A stretch of DNA of 64,000 bases from positions 10,168,001-10,232,000 of the forward strand of contig OX579639.1 of the NCBI GenBank assembly GCA_951230915.1, written 5' to 3'. The stretch is from Antitrichia curtipendula. Taxonomy: Eukaryota; Streptophyta; Bryopsida; Hypnales; Leucodontaceae. Shown here one piece after another: positions 11,476 through 22,416 of the stretch. Position 1 is the first letter of the stretch; every line of letters begins with the position of its first letter. The notes under the pieces were generated by a model. The model did no database searches, was not told where the DNA came from, and saw only the letters and a program-made list of their open reading frames with translations. The translations under genes were made by a program, and so were the position numbers.

Positions 11476-11659
11476 CCATTGAGCAAAAACATTGGGGAGT
11501 GAAAGCCATTTTCTTTGCCCACAAATTTGGGGGCGTGACGACATTTAATGTTCCCCTTTTTCCATGAAAAGGAGGGACACAATCTTCCCAGACCATTAAG
11601 GATGGCGAAGGTCAACGTACTTTTCGATGCATCCCCGTGAGCACACCTGCATTTCTGTA

Positions 11660-11890
11660 CTGGAGTCGCGCCCTGGAGTCCGCGCGTTCGAGTCCCCGCC
11701 CTGGAGTCCCCGCCCTGTCTTCGAGTCCCCGCCCTGCCTTCGAGTCCCCGCCCTGGAGTCCGCGCCTTGCCTTCAAGTCCCCGCCCTGCCTTTGAGTCCT
11801 TGCCCTAGAGTCCCCGCCTTGACTTAGAGTCCTCGCCCTGACTTCAAGTCCGTGCCCTATACTTTGGTGACAAAGACGTCCGCGCCCCCT
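11660..11890. repeat. GC-rich minisatellite A4, promoter-proximal to the hAT transposase
   Basis: Same unit family as A3, ending just before a TATA box at 11901. The array, TATA and gene order copies that of the RING gene. Confidence 0.85.
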
Positions 11891-11900
11891 AAACCGCTAA

Positions 11901-11910
11901 GTATATAAAG
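11901..11910 (+). promoter_or_regulatory. TATA box of the hAT transposase gene
   Basis: GTATATAAAG lies ~260 bp upstream of the ATG at 12170 and directly after minisatellite A4. Confidence 0.6.
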
Positions 11911-12169
11911 GAAAGGAAGACCCAGCATTCCCCACATTTGTCACCTGGCCTCTATTTCTTGGACTTCAATTCATTTTGAGCTCCTTGTGAGTCTACTTGG
12001 GTAGCAGATGGCCCTAGTTTGCTGCTGAGGTGATGTCAAAATCAGTTCAAGCAGTGGAGTAGCGCTAACTGCTGTTACTGATACTGTGTTTGGTATATCT
12101 TGGATCCTTTTAACTTCAATATAAAGGAGGAGGAAGACGGAAGAAAATATCCTTGGATCGTTGAACGCA

Positions 12170-15100
12170 ATGGCAAGTCAAAGGAAGCAGACCAAGGAAT
12201 GGGAGCCGTGGCTTCAGTTTACGGAGAATGGGGTTAAAGTGATTGTGTTTTCTGTGCTGGGACCTTCAGTTACAAACGTGAGCGTGCTTTTGCACACTTT
12301 GGATATGGCTCCAAATCGGAGAGGTCAATTTGTCGAAGTATGCCTCGTCCAGTGCGACATAGATTTGCCAATTGTGCAGGATTTGTCCCGCTACGAATCG
12401 ATGTCGGGGACATGTATGAAGGAGAACCAATTCAAAGTGCGCCATCTAGAGCAACTCCTCTTGCAAGTTCAAGTGAAGCCACTGAAAATGAGGTGACGGG
12501 TGGGATCAATGGTGGAAGAGCGGAAGAAGGGGCAAACGTTTCAGAAGGAATTGATATTCTACAAACGTCAAATAGTCTTGCTGGATCCAATTCTACGAGA
12601 TCTGGATCATTACGTCAACAACACATGACGGACGCATTCAACATTGCAAAGAGGAAGGAGTTGGATGAGAAGTGGGCAAGTTTTTTCTATGAAGCGAATG
12701 TGCCATTTAATGTGGCAAGGCATCCAGCCTTCATTGAAGCGGTGATGGCAACCTCAGTGGCGAAGTTTGAATACAATCCACCTTCTTACCATCAATTTAG
12801 GACTAATTTGATTGAACCGAGGAGGTTGCAAATTGAGAAGCAAATTCAAGAGAAGGTTGGATTTGCTGTCAAGCACTACGGGGTGTCGATATGCACCGAT
12901 GGTTGGGATGATGTCAATCGGAGACCCTTCATGAATGTGATGATGTCATGCCCCACAGGTGATGTATTTTTGGGGTCAATTGATACTACCTCGCAAAAGA
13001 AAACCATGCGCTACATATCGGACCAAATGAACGTGTACATTGAGAAGGTGGGTCCCAAATATGTAACACAAGTGTGCACAGATAATGCAGCAAACATGCT
13101 TGGCGCATTGAAGGACATCACTAACACATACTCGCATATTTTTGCGCAAGGCTGCATGGCACATGCACTAGATCTCATGTTGGAAGACTGGGCCAAAGTC
13201 CAAGAATTTTTCGATTTAATTGCCAGGGCAAAAAGATTGTGCCAATACATTCGAAACCATCATGCGACCATGTCGGTTTTCCGCGAGTTGAGTCCGAATC
13301 TGCAACTCGTAGTGCCTAGCGAAATCCACTTCGCTTGTAATTTCCTCATGTTGCAGCGATTGGTGAAACTCAGAGGAGTCTTGGAGCGGTTGAATAACCC
13401 CCCACGTGTTCTAAATTTCTTTGATACCCTAAGGAATGAACAAAATGAACCGCAAGCAGCTACCGCTTCACGTAATGTCAAAAGAACCATTGAAGATGTG
13501 GCTTTCTAGCAACGGTGTGTGAATTACGTGTACATGACTGAAGACGTATTGAAGGCTTTGCGTGTGTTTGATGGACGAGAACCAGCCATGGGTCGGGCGT
13601 GGCTCGTAATGCACAATTTGCGAGGGCATGTGTTTTCTTTAAGAGAACCACCTTTCAGCTTACGTGATGACATAGTAGTCATTTTGGAAGAATCTTTCAG
13701 TGCAAGATGGCACATGGTTTTTGAAGATACACACTACGCAGCGGCCCTTTTGAATCCATACCTCTTGGATAACGTGGCACTCAGGGAAGATCGAACTGCC
13801 CTACGTGCATTGTACAGAGTCATCCGCAACATGATGGGGAACCTGGGTGTCAATTTTGATGATGTGATGCCGGAATTAACAGAATTCGAGGAGGGTATTG
13901 GACCCTACAGTCCAGCTGAGACACCCAACATCCGTGCGACACAAATGCTTCCCCACCAATGGTGGCACAGGGTTGGAGATCGGGCTCTTTCGAAAATTGC
14001 CGTGCGTGTTTTATCCCTCACGTGTTCCGCCAGCTCCTGTGAAAGGAATTGGAGTATGTATTCCTTTGTTCACAATAAGATCCGAAATCGATTGGCCCCT
14101 GAAAAGGCAGAGTCCCTGGTATATATTTATACCAATAGCCGTGTACTTCGCCAACGACCAGGAGCCGATCCAGTTCGTTGGTATGATGCGAATATGTACT
14201 CAGAGGATTCTGATCCAGATGCCCTTGGACCGATCCCGGTGAATGAACGCAATCGGGAATTTGACGCACTGCAATTAGAGGAAGAAGAAGAGGTTGATGG
14301 GGAAGCCAACCGAGGAGCTCAAGAGTATCCGGCAAACCTAGATCTTTGGAGGCAAGGAGCCGATCACCTCGAAGAAGCGCGGAACTACTATGGAGATGCT
14401 GATGATGGAGAGGAGGGACTCCTTCGTGGTCGTAGGGGACCACCACCACCAAACCCTTGTCGTAGTCTTTCACCTCCACTTCCTCAAAATGAAGGGGTTG
14501 TAGAAGTCCCAGCTTTGTCGTCTTCATTGGAGACCGATAATCCAAATGACGATAACGTTGATGATGGTATTTCCCACAACAACAACGACGATGATGACAA
14601 CCTCCCTCCAGGAAATGGCTGCGGAAATGGCGGTGGAAATGGAAATGGTGGTGGACATGAAAACGGCGAGAGAAACAGGGGGAGGAATGCGAATCCAAAT
14701 CATGGAGGATCTTCTCACAATCGAGATGGCAATACACGCCCTACGGGAGTAGAACCAGCAACTCGTAACATTAGAGCTCTAGAAAGACAGCATGATAGAA
14801 ACGTTAGAAATGCAAGAGTGCCACGCCCTTTTGCAAGAAATCAACCGGCTGGTAACATGAGAAGGCCTTTTGATCCAGAGCATGTAGACCATGATGATGT
14901 TTTTGCTTTTGTAGAACCACCCGAAGACATTGCCCCTGTACCGGCTCCAGTTGCGGGCCATCCTGCTATTTCTGAACATGGTACACAAGTGCCACATTCC
15001 CTAGATCCATCTTCAGAAACAATTTCCAATGCCATCCAAAGACCTTCTCAAGAAGGATTAGGCTCAGTGGGAAATGTTGATTTGACTCTGCAAAGAGTTT

Positions 15101-15681
15101 CACGTGGTAGACCACCTGTGGCCCCTCGGCCCTCCGTTCATCATGAAGTAGGTCAATATCAACAAGCCCGTGGACGGATGAGAGGCCATGGTAGAGCTGC
15201 AAGCCGTGGAGGGAGTACAGGTCAAGGACGAACAGAAGATCTGCATATTGGAGAAGCATCATCGCCAAGGCATGCTAATCGTTCACCCCTCGGAATTGGA
15301 GCAAGAGATCCAAATAGGGTGATAGAACCGTTCCTAAGTACATACGTACCAGGACCTAGCCGGTCAACTCCGGCATTTGTTGTTCGAACAATTCCAGGTG
15401 GGCCTACTATAAATTCTGATGCAGAAGACCCCAACGCATAACGACACAAGAGGTTGAAGCGCAAACGTACTCATGGCCAAACAACTATAGAGCTTCGAAA
15501 TGAAAACTCGGAAGTTGAGGAACATTGGACCACCGACAGTGGTGAAGCAGAAGATGAATATGACAGCAATGAAGATGCCAATGACAAGGCACCAGAGGAT
15601 GATGATGTTGTTGTTCGAGATGCTAATGCAGCGAATCCAAGTGCCCAAGAAGTTCGTAGGTCGAGTCGTTTGAATAATTGA
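12170..15681 (+). pseudogene. hAT-superfamily transposase, broken by one frameshift and two in-frame stops
   Basis: The gene starts MASQRKQTKEWEPW. After TENGVKV (12239) the frame shifts by one base, and the next frame carries a BED zinc finger: DCVFC, then AHF, then SIC. The DUF659/RNase H part follows, with CTDGWDD and CTDNAANM supplying the two Asp motifs. TAG at 13507-13509 interrupts it, and the same frame resumes with the conserved CVNYVYMTEDVLKAL. The hAT C-terminal dimerisation motif is SSCERNWSMYSFVHNKIRNRL (14029-14091). A long Asn/Gly-rich disordered tail ends at TAA 15439-15441, and a basic-then-acidic segment ending RRSSRLNN continues in frame to 15681. No intron is evident. Product: cut-and-paste transposase, nuclear. 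As written it cannot make full-length protein without readthrough or editing, so a recent pseudogene is most likely. Confidence 0.85.
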
Positions 15682-16039
15682 AGTTATTGAGTTGCATCGA
15701 TGGTAGATCTCGGATCTTTAAGAGTTGAAGACAATTGTAGCAATTGGAAGAAATATAGACGAGAAGCTAAAAAAATGTTTTGGATAACCTATGAGAAACA
15801 GAGAAAGTGAGCGTATTTTGGAAGTATAGATTCATTGTATTGATATTGTACTTTGCAATGCATGAATTTTATAAACTATTTTGGTTATCACAAACATTGC
15901 AGCCTACCTGTATTTTTTTTGTGTATTTTGTATTTGATGGGCCTCCTGGAAACCTTGGTGGGGAAATCATGTAAAATACATTCCAATTACTGGTTCTTTT
16001 TAATGCAGTGGGGTCTCCTATTTGTTCCGAATTTTTTTT

Positions 16040-16040
<1 letters not shown>
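15682..16040. other. 3' flank of the transposase
   Basis: AT-rich transcript tail and flank with no gene seen. Confidence 0.4.

Positions 16041-16079
<39 letters not shown>
16041..16079. repeat. (TA)n microsatellite
   Basis: A run of about 17 TA dinucleotides, slippage-prone and likely length-variable. Confidence 0.9.
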
Positions 16080-16080
<1 letters not shown>

Positions 16081-16109
16081 AGAACACATAAATTTAATCC
16101 ACCATTGCC

Positions 16110-16785
16110 CGTCCGCGCCCTCCCACTCACGTTCAGGTCCGCGCCGTACCTGAAGGAGTCCGCGCCCTAACGCGCTGAAGTCCGCGCCCTGCCTGAAGGA
16201 GTCCGCGCCCTGCCTGTCACAGTGAAGTCCCCGCCCTGCTTGAAGGAGTCCGCGCCCTGACGCGCTGAAGTCCGTGCCCTGACTGAAGGAGTCCGCGCCC
16301 TCACTGTCACATTGAAGTCCCCGCCCTTCTTGAAGGAGTCCGCGCCCTGACGCCTTGAAGTCCGCGCCCTAACTGTCACAGTGAAGTCCCCGCCCTTCTT
16401 GAAGGAGTCCGCGCCCTGACGCGCTGAAGTCCGCGCCCTGACTGAAGGAGTCCGCGCCCTAACTGTCACACAGAAGTCCCCGCCCTGCTTCGAGGAGTCC
16501 GCGCCCTGCTAGCCGAAGTCCGCGCCCTGCTTGAAGGAGTCCGCGCCCTGACGCTCACACTGAAGTCCCCGCCCTGATTCGATGAGTCCGCGCCTTGAAG
16601 CGCTGAAGTCCGCGCCCTGAATGAAGGAGTCCGCGCCCTGAATGAAGGAGTCCGCGCCCTGACGCTCACACTGATGTCCCCGCCTTGCTTGAAGGAGTCC
16701 GCGCCCTCACGCACCGAAGTCCGCGCTCTGACTGAAGAAGTCCCCGCCCTAACGTCCACGCCCTGACTGAAGAAGTCCCCTTCTC
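16110..16785. repeat. GC-rich minisatellite A5
   Basis: The longest array. Two alternating units, GAAGTCCGCGCCCTGA and GAAGGAGTCCGCGCCCTG, with an inserted TGTCACA(C/G)TGAAGTCCCC version, give a higher-order period of ~110 bp. It lies between the transposase and the element terminus, on the 3' side, with no gene after it. Confidence 0.85.
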
Positions 16786-16849
16786 TGGATCCAGCTGTCC
16801 AAGCTGACGTGTCATTGAAAAAAATTCCACAACTTTGAGAAATTGAGGC

Positions 16850-16944
16850 CGTCCAGTTGGTCCGGACCGTCCGTCCGTCCGGTCCGGTTTGCCCGTCCGT
16901 CCGGGACGTCCGATGACCCTAACTCGCCCGTTATGACAACCCTG
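16850..16944. mobile_element. right terminus of hAT-like element with GTCCG subterminal repeats
   Basis: About six GTCCG/CCGTCCGT motifs lie at 16850-16915. The sequence then ends in TTATGACAACCCTG at 16944, which on the minus strand is CAGGGTTGTCATAA, a typical hAT TIR start (CAGGG). Base composition drops sharply to AT-rich from 16945. The predicted 8-bp target duplication would be GCATTTTA (16945-16952). I found no matching left terminus in the window. Confidence 0.55.
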
Positions 16945-19235
16945 GCATTTTAGAAGTTTTAGATTTATTGTGCATTTCACAATAAAAAAAATTACTCAAC
17001 TAGCAAAATGACACTATCGGACACTCTTGTAGGACTAAAAGTTTCACTTGTTTTTAAGCTAGGAAAACCTATTACCACCTTGATATGCAATTTAAATATC
17101 TTGTGGTCAACTCCAAGAGGGGTACAAATTTTGAGAGTTGTGCACTTGTTTCACAAATCAAATTCAAGTGGAATTATAATTTTTTTTATTAAAATTATAA
17201 TTTCTATGAATTTATGAAGTGATCTATTCTAAAATTATGAAACCATCTATAGAATAGAGTCATAAACGTCCCGTAAACAACCCATAACTGCCTTTCCATG
17301 TATCTAATGGCACTTAAGTATCCATCAATAAACATGATTGATAAGTTACCCCTTGTTGGCATTAATGCACTAATTTTGTTAGAAAATGAACGGATTTGGA
17401 TGAATTTTGTTGCGGAATGGGGGACAAAAATGGGATGATGGAATTAGGTAGTTGGCAGAAATGAGTTGGTCTATCTTAGTGCTAGTTTGTAAAGATGATG
17501 GTATCAACATTAACCCTTAAAATTTGAGCAATTCAAAATGGATCAGTCCATTTAGAAGAAACATTTATGGATTTAGGAATGTGAAGAGTCACTTGAACTT
17601 AGGCTCATCATCAAGAAAATTAAGTTAGTTATAAAGTGGAGTATTCATATTCAAAATAACATTGACTATTGAATTTATAAAAAGTTGCAAAATATGGGTG
17701 GTTTAGAGTCATCATAACTGTGTTGCCAAATGGGTCCAACCTTTGGAATGGGAGAGAGACAGTTGGAGACTTTTGGTGCACTTTTAGAAGCAAGGCATGG
17801 TAGGCTATGTGAGGAACATTTCGAGAGAAAACCGTTGAAAATTGTGTGAAGTGAAAGAGTAATGACATTGGACAATGATGATGCATGGAATTCTAATGGG
17901 TTCCTAGTCCAAACCATTTATGGCCTTTTTTCAATGAGCTATCCAATAGTGGATTAGACCTAAAGTGGCATTGTCCTCTCCCTCTTTTTTGAATTTGTCT
18001 AGTTTGTATGTACAAACAACTATTGGAATCTCAGGGAATTCACTTAGAGTATCCATTAGAAACCACGTGTGAACAAAACTTTGAAACCCCTATGTATTTT
18101 TTGAATTTTAAATTTTAAGAAAATAAAAAAATATGAATAGATTTTCCTACTTTGAAAGTTTATGTTTTTAATTATTGATATTTTGATTTGTTAATAATAA
18201 TTAGATACAAATTTTTGAAGTAAAAAGATACACTGTAGAGTTGAAAAAAACTTTCATACCCCTATATTATATAAGAAAAAATTGTCTAAAAAATCAACAA
18301 AAAATTCTTAAAAATAACTCTTTGTTGAAAGCTCATTTTGAGTTGAATATTGATTCAATGATAATCTAAATGTGTTCTCTATAATTATTTGAGTTGAAAA
18401 ACATGCCATTTCAGTTCATTTTCAACCTCTTCTAGAATCATTTCATATTTTATTTGAGTTGGAAATTTTAGCAATAGAAATCTATAGTCATTATTAAACA
18501 ATGTTCAAAATTTTAGGTTGATATTATAGTTTATTAGAAACCACTTGTTCGCACATGGTTTGTTGTCGTAGAACTAATTGCACACACCCCAGATTGGAAT
18601 ACACATCTTGCACGTCGATTTGAACCATTTTTCAATTTTTTTTCCCTATTGTGTGTCTTTTCTTGTGTTCTTTCATTGTACCATGTTTGATTATAAATTT
18701 TAGCTCTGGGTTAGTAACAAATCTTCCATCTATCTCATAGTTTCTGAAATTTAACAATGAAGTGGTCACTACTACAAGACCATTTTTTCACTCATTTTTA
18801 ATTTTAAACTATAAGACTTGTTTCAATGCATGTGGAACTTGGTTATCTTGAAAATGAGCATGGGATGCCAGTTTTTAAAATGTTATGTGTCCAAAAGAGC
18901 CAATCAAAGCAAAATTCTAGTTGTGCCAAAATTCATTGATTTCCTTGAAGTACCCTTCACTTTTACGTTATAATCTTGCAATATATAACTTGGATTGAAA
19001 TCAAACTCTGTAGAGATGTTAAAGACTTGGCTTTCTACAAGATCCTACAATTAATTTTGCCTAAAAATGACTCATCTTACTTTGATCTTCAATTATTTCA
19101 ATTGTGATTTACAAAATCAAGATCCAAAACACCTTGAAAGTGGCTTAAACTTTTAAAGTTAATATGCAAAGTGGTAGGAGAACCATAGAAGTATGCAAAG
19201 AGGCCATGAAATTATTTTATCAACCTACTTCATCA
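16945..19235. other. AT-rich intergenic region, no gene seen
   Basis: Low-complexity AT-rich sequence with short scattered frames and no splice-linked coding signal or family motif. Confidence 0.4.
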
Positions 19236-19239
19236 TTAA

Positions 19240-19461
19240 CCCTTATAAGGCCCTTGGGGTCCCTCTATATGATCTGTATTTAGCCTTATAACTCTTCAAT
19301 TGCGATTTAATATATGAATTGTAATCCATTGTTATTTATGTACCATCATGATCATTAATTTACTTTGTACTAAAAAATATTTGGTCAATGTTTTTTTATG
19401 AAATACCATTATATTCATAGTATATTATATGTTTGCAAAAGGCTTTTAGGCCCCTCATGGG
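19240..19461. mobile_element. small TTAA-flanked element (putative)
   Basis: TTAA at 19236-19239 is followed by CCCTTATAAGGCCC. The right end reads GGCCCCTCATGGG, then TTAA (19462-19465). The ends are imperfect inverted repeats. Length 222 bp, non-coding. It fits the TTAA/CCC family seen elsewhere in the window, with weaker ends. Confidence 0.4.
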
Positions 19462-20004
19462 TTAATCTCTATGGTTTATTTTTTCAGGGTCCAGATATTG
19501 ACACCAATTTGGAACCGACATCATCATCTAGACTAAGGTGGGTACACCCAAAACCGCCAGTTTTTGCTACTGAGCCTAGTTACTACTATTAAACTGGTCA
19601 AATTTTCATATATTCTTGTTGGCAAGTGAAAGGAGGTTCCAACGCACTAGAGAATGTGGCATTTGGACAACGTATGCAAAAGTTATTAAGGGTCAAAGTT
19701 TGTTTCTGAAAGCGCTCCATCCAAATAGGTACATAACTGATTTTGGAAATGTACACAACTTGTAGATGGCACTTTAAGGTCAGATGCCATTTTGGGGGTG
19801 CCTACCTTAGGCATTGCTATGGCAGGTGATGGATTGCTTGTTCCTTTGTCTCCCGTTTTGAAATGTTTGGGTACCTTTGCCTCTTAGCTTGTTTCCATGG
19901 TCGACTTCTCTTGTGAAAAAATTGCGGAAGATTGCTTTGCAGTTATAGTGTGAAACATGAGAAGAACTAAACAAAACTCAAGCATCATAGAACACATACA
20001 ATAG

Positions 20005-20346
20005 GGGTTGTTGCACCTTCTTCTCCCCATTCTCGATCTTCGGAGAATGAAGATGTGGCACTCTCTCCTTGAATTGTGGAGGGTTCATTCTTTGAATATT
20101 GAGATGTTTTTCTTCTTCTCCTATGTAGGTGAAGAATGAGTGTGAAGAAGTTTTTCCCCATGGAAATTTATAGAGTTTTGCTTTTCACCTTGGTTGTCGC
20201 TCCATTCTACACTCTCATTCCCCACATAACACAAAAGGGATGTCACACCTTATTTTTGGAGAAGGGCTCTTATTGGCTCCTCTTTTTACTTCTTACCTTA
20301 TCATTTTTTACAGAAGTTTCATTCTCAGGAAGGTGTGATAACCCGT
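20005..20346. mobile_element. fold-back miniature element, copy 1
   Basis: The left end is AATAGGGGTTGTTGCACCTTC; the right end read on the minus strand is ATTACGGGTTATCACACCTTC. Internal inverted motifs include GGTGAAGAATGAGTGTGAAG against TACACTCTCATTCCC. The element at 40230-41012 has the same ends. A 70-aa frame inside it (20136-20348) is not a gene. Confidence 0.6.
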
Positions 20347-22416
20347 AATAGAGACAACCTATTGGTGAAGTTATGAGCCATAACAATATAAAATCCTTTA
20401 ACCAATCCTGGAAATTGTATTTCCGTTTAAAATTATATTCTCCCGATTTTATGCAACTATGGTTCCTACCTCAAGCCTTTTAGAGTTACAACTCTTAATT
20501 TTGCACTTTCATTAGCAAAACTCTTGGTTTCGTATTACTTTATATACATAACTAGTTTTGTATTGACAAATATATGATGCATTATATGTAAATAGACACG
20601 ACCAAAATCATGAAATGAAGCCTTAAAAAATAAATCGACTATTCAATTTGCAATCAAAGCCATGAAATGAAAGCCATGAAATGAAAATTTGTGGCAAGCA
20701 AAACTATGATTGTAATTGCATCAAATAAATTGTAAGGTCTTTCATATACACCCTTTTTTGGCCTTTTGGGGTATATATTTTCATCTATAATTGCATTATT
20801 TTAATAAATATATAATAAAAAAATTGATGACGAGTTTTTTAAAACTCATATTTATTCAAAATACAAAAACTTGTACTTCTACTACTACTATAAAAAATAA
20901 AAAATACTACCATATATTTGTTTACTTATTCCAAATGTTAAAGATATATAGTATATAATAAAAAAAAGTTTATATCTAATGTTTATTTATTTATGAAAAA
21001 GATGTATTTTTATTTTTGTTATCATTATTTTTTTTATTTATGTACTATATTTAATGAAATAGATGAAATTTACTAATGGCTTAAATGTTTGATTGAATTG
21101 ACCATGTGGCTTCAATTTCTTAAACTTTCATAACTTTCATCTCGTTAAATAGAAAGATTGAATAAATTAATTAATGAATAGATGGATTAAATTAAAAATA
21201 TATATTTCTCTTTCTCTACAATTAAGATTTCTTGAGGCTATTTGGATATGGATGAGTAAGGTTTTAGAAGGATTTGACATTGTACAACATTTTGTTTAGT
21301 AGCTAGCCATTTGGGGCGCCTAGCTCAAGATTCTAAATTTGGAAATTGACCTCTTCCTTCATTTCTTTTTGAAATTTTGCTTTTGAAGTTTGATTTATGT
21401 TGCTACGTTTATGGAAGTTTATTGTGTTTCCTATGGTATTATATTTATGTAGCCTCTTAAAATTAGAAGTAATCATCGCAAATTTTGTTAGCAACATGTA
21501 TATAGATTGTTTATGGTTGTAAGAGGATTTGACACTACAAGACATTTTTTTATGGAGTGATATACTTGTAAATGAATTAAATTTGATATAGTGGATACTA
21601 TTTGCATCTATTGAAACTTTTAACATCCATTGCTCTACATGCACCATGTATGCCCAATTGAAAGGTTAAATTTAATACTGGAAATAAATATATGGTAAAA
21701 AGCGACGATAGTTTTAAAAAAAAATTTGTTGAAAAATGTAGGATGAAAATTTGTATTTCTAAAGTCTTCAAATTCCAAGACAAAGTTCCATAACCTTCAT
21801 TTGGTTGTCACTAATAGTGCGGAGAGCAAAGAAGCCCTAGTAATGATTTGCTTACTCATTAATTAATTTTCTTTTCAAATTCATTTTTGCTTATCAATAT
21901 GTTAATTACTATTGATAAACAAAAATGAATATGTGCTCTCTAAATATTAATATGTGATTCACCTATATAAAAACATTTGACATGCTATAACATGGTTTAA
22001 TGAATAATATTTTTAGATTTTCTAAAATAAAAATAATAATTAAAAAAGTAATAACTAACTGCCAAAACCTAAATAACTCACCAAACCTTCAATTGAAAAT
22101 TCCAATGAATAGAAGAGTTGGATTGATCAATTTGAAATTTTCTTGTTTAATTATTTGATTTGATTGTTTATTTGAAAGTTATGTTCTATAATACAAATAC
22201 GTTTTGTATTTTAAACCAAAATTCTTTATATTTAGGAATTCTTTCAATTCTAATCCTATTTCTTAGTATGCAATTATTTCTTTGTATTTAGTTTTATTTA
22301 AAATTTTGGTTTATAAATAGCTCATATTTTTTTATATAATATTTAAAATGTATAAAAATAAAAACACAATAGTTTTATAAGGATTTATCATTGCTTTGAA
22401 ATACAATAGTTTTATA
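20347..22416. other. AT-rich intergenic region
   Basis: No coding family, RNA gene or clear element is seen. A CACTACAAGACATTTTTTT stretch at 21531 resembles a CACTA terminus but has no partner. Confidence 0.4.

Noticed and set aside
14018..14737. 239-aa antisense frame in the transposase region
   Set aside because: It is the complement of the low-complexity Asn/Asp/Gly-rich tail, and His-rich as a consequence.
8385..16785. CRISPR-like regular arrays
   Set aside because: Units are adjacent and degenerate with no unique spacers, no leader and no cas genes, in a nuclear plant genome. They are minisatellites.
20136..20348. 70-aa hydrophobic frame
   Set aside because: Lies wholly inside a fold-back miniature element and is not conserved in the second copy.
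21531..21560. CACTACAAGACATTTTTTT as a CACTA terminus
   Set aside because: No inverted partner or subterminal repeats. A similar CACTACAAGAAG at 58529 also lacks a partner, so both may be chance.
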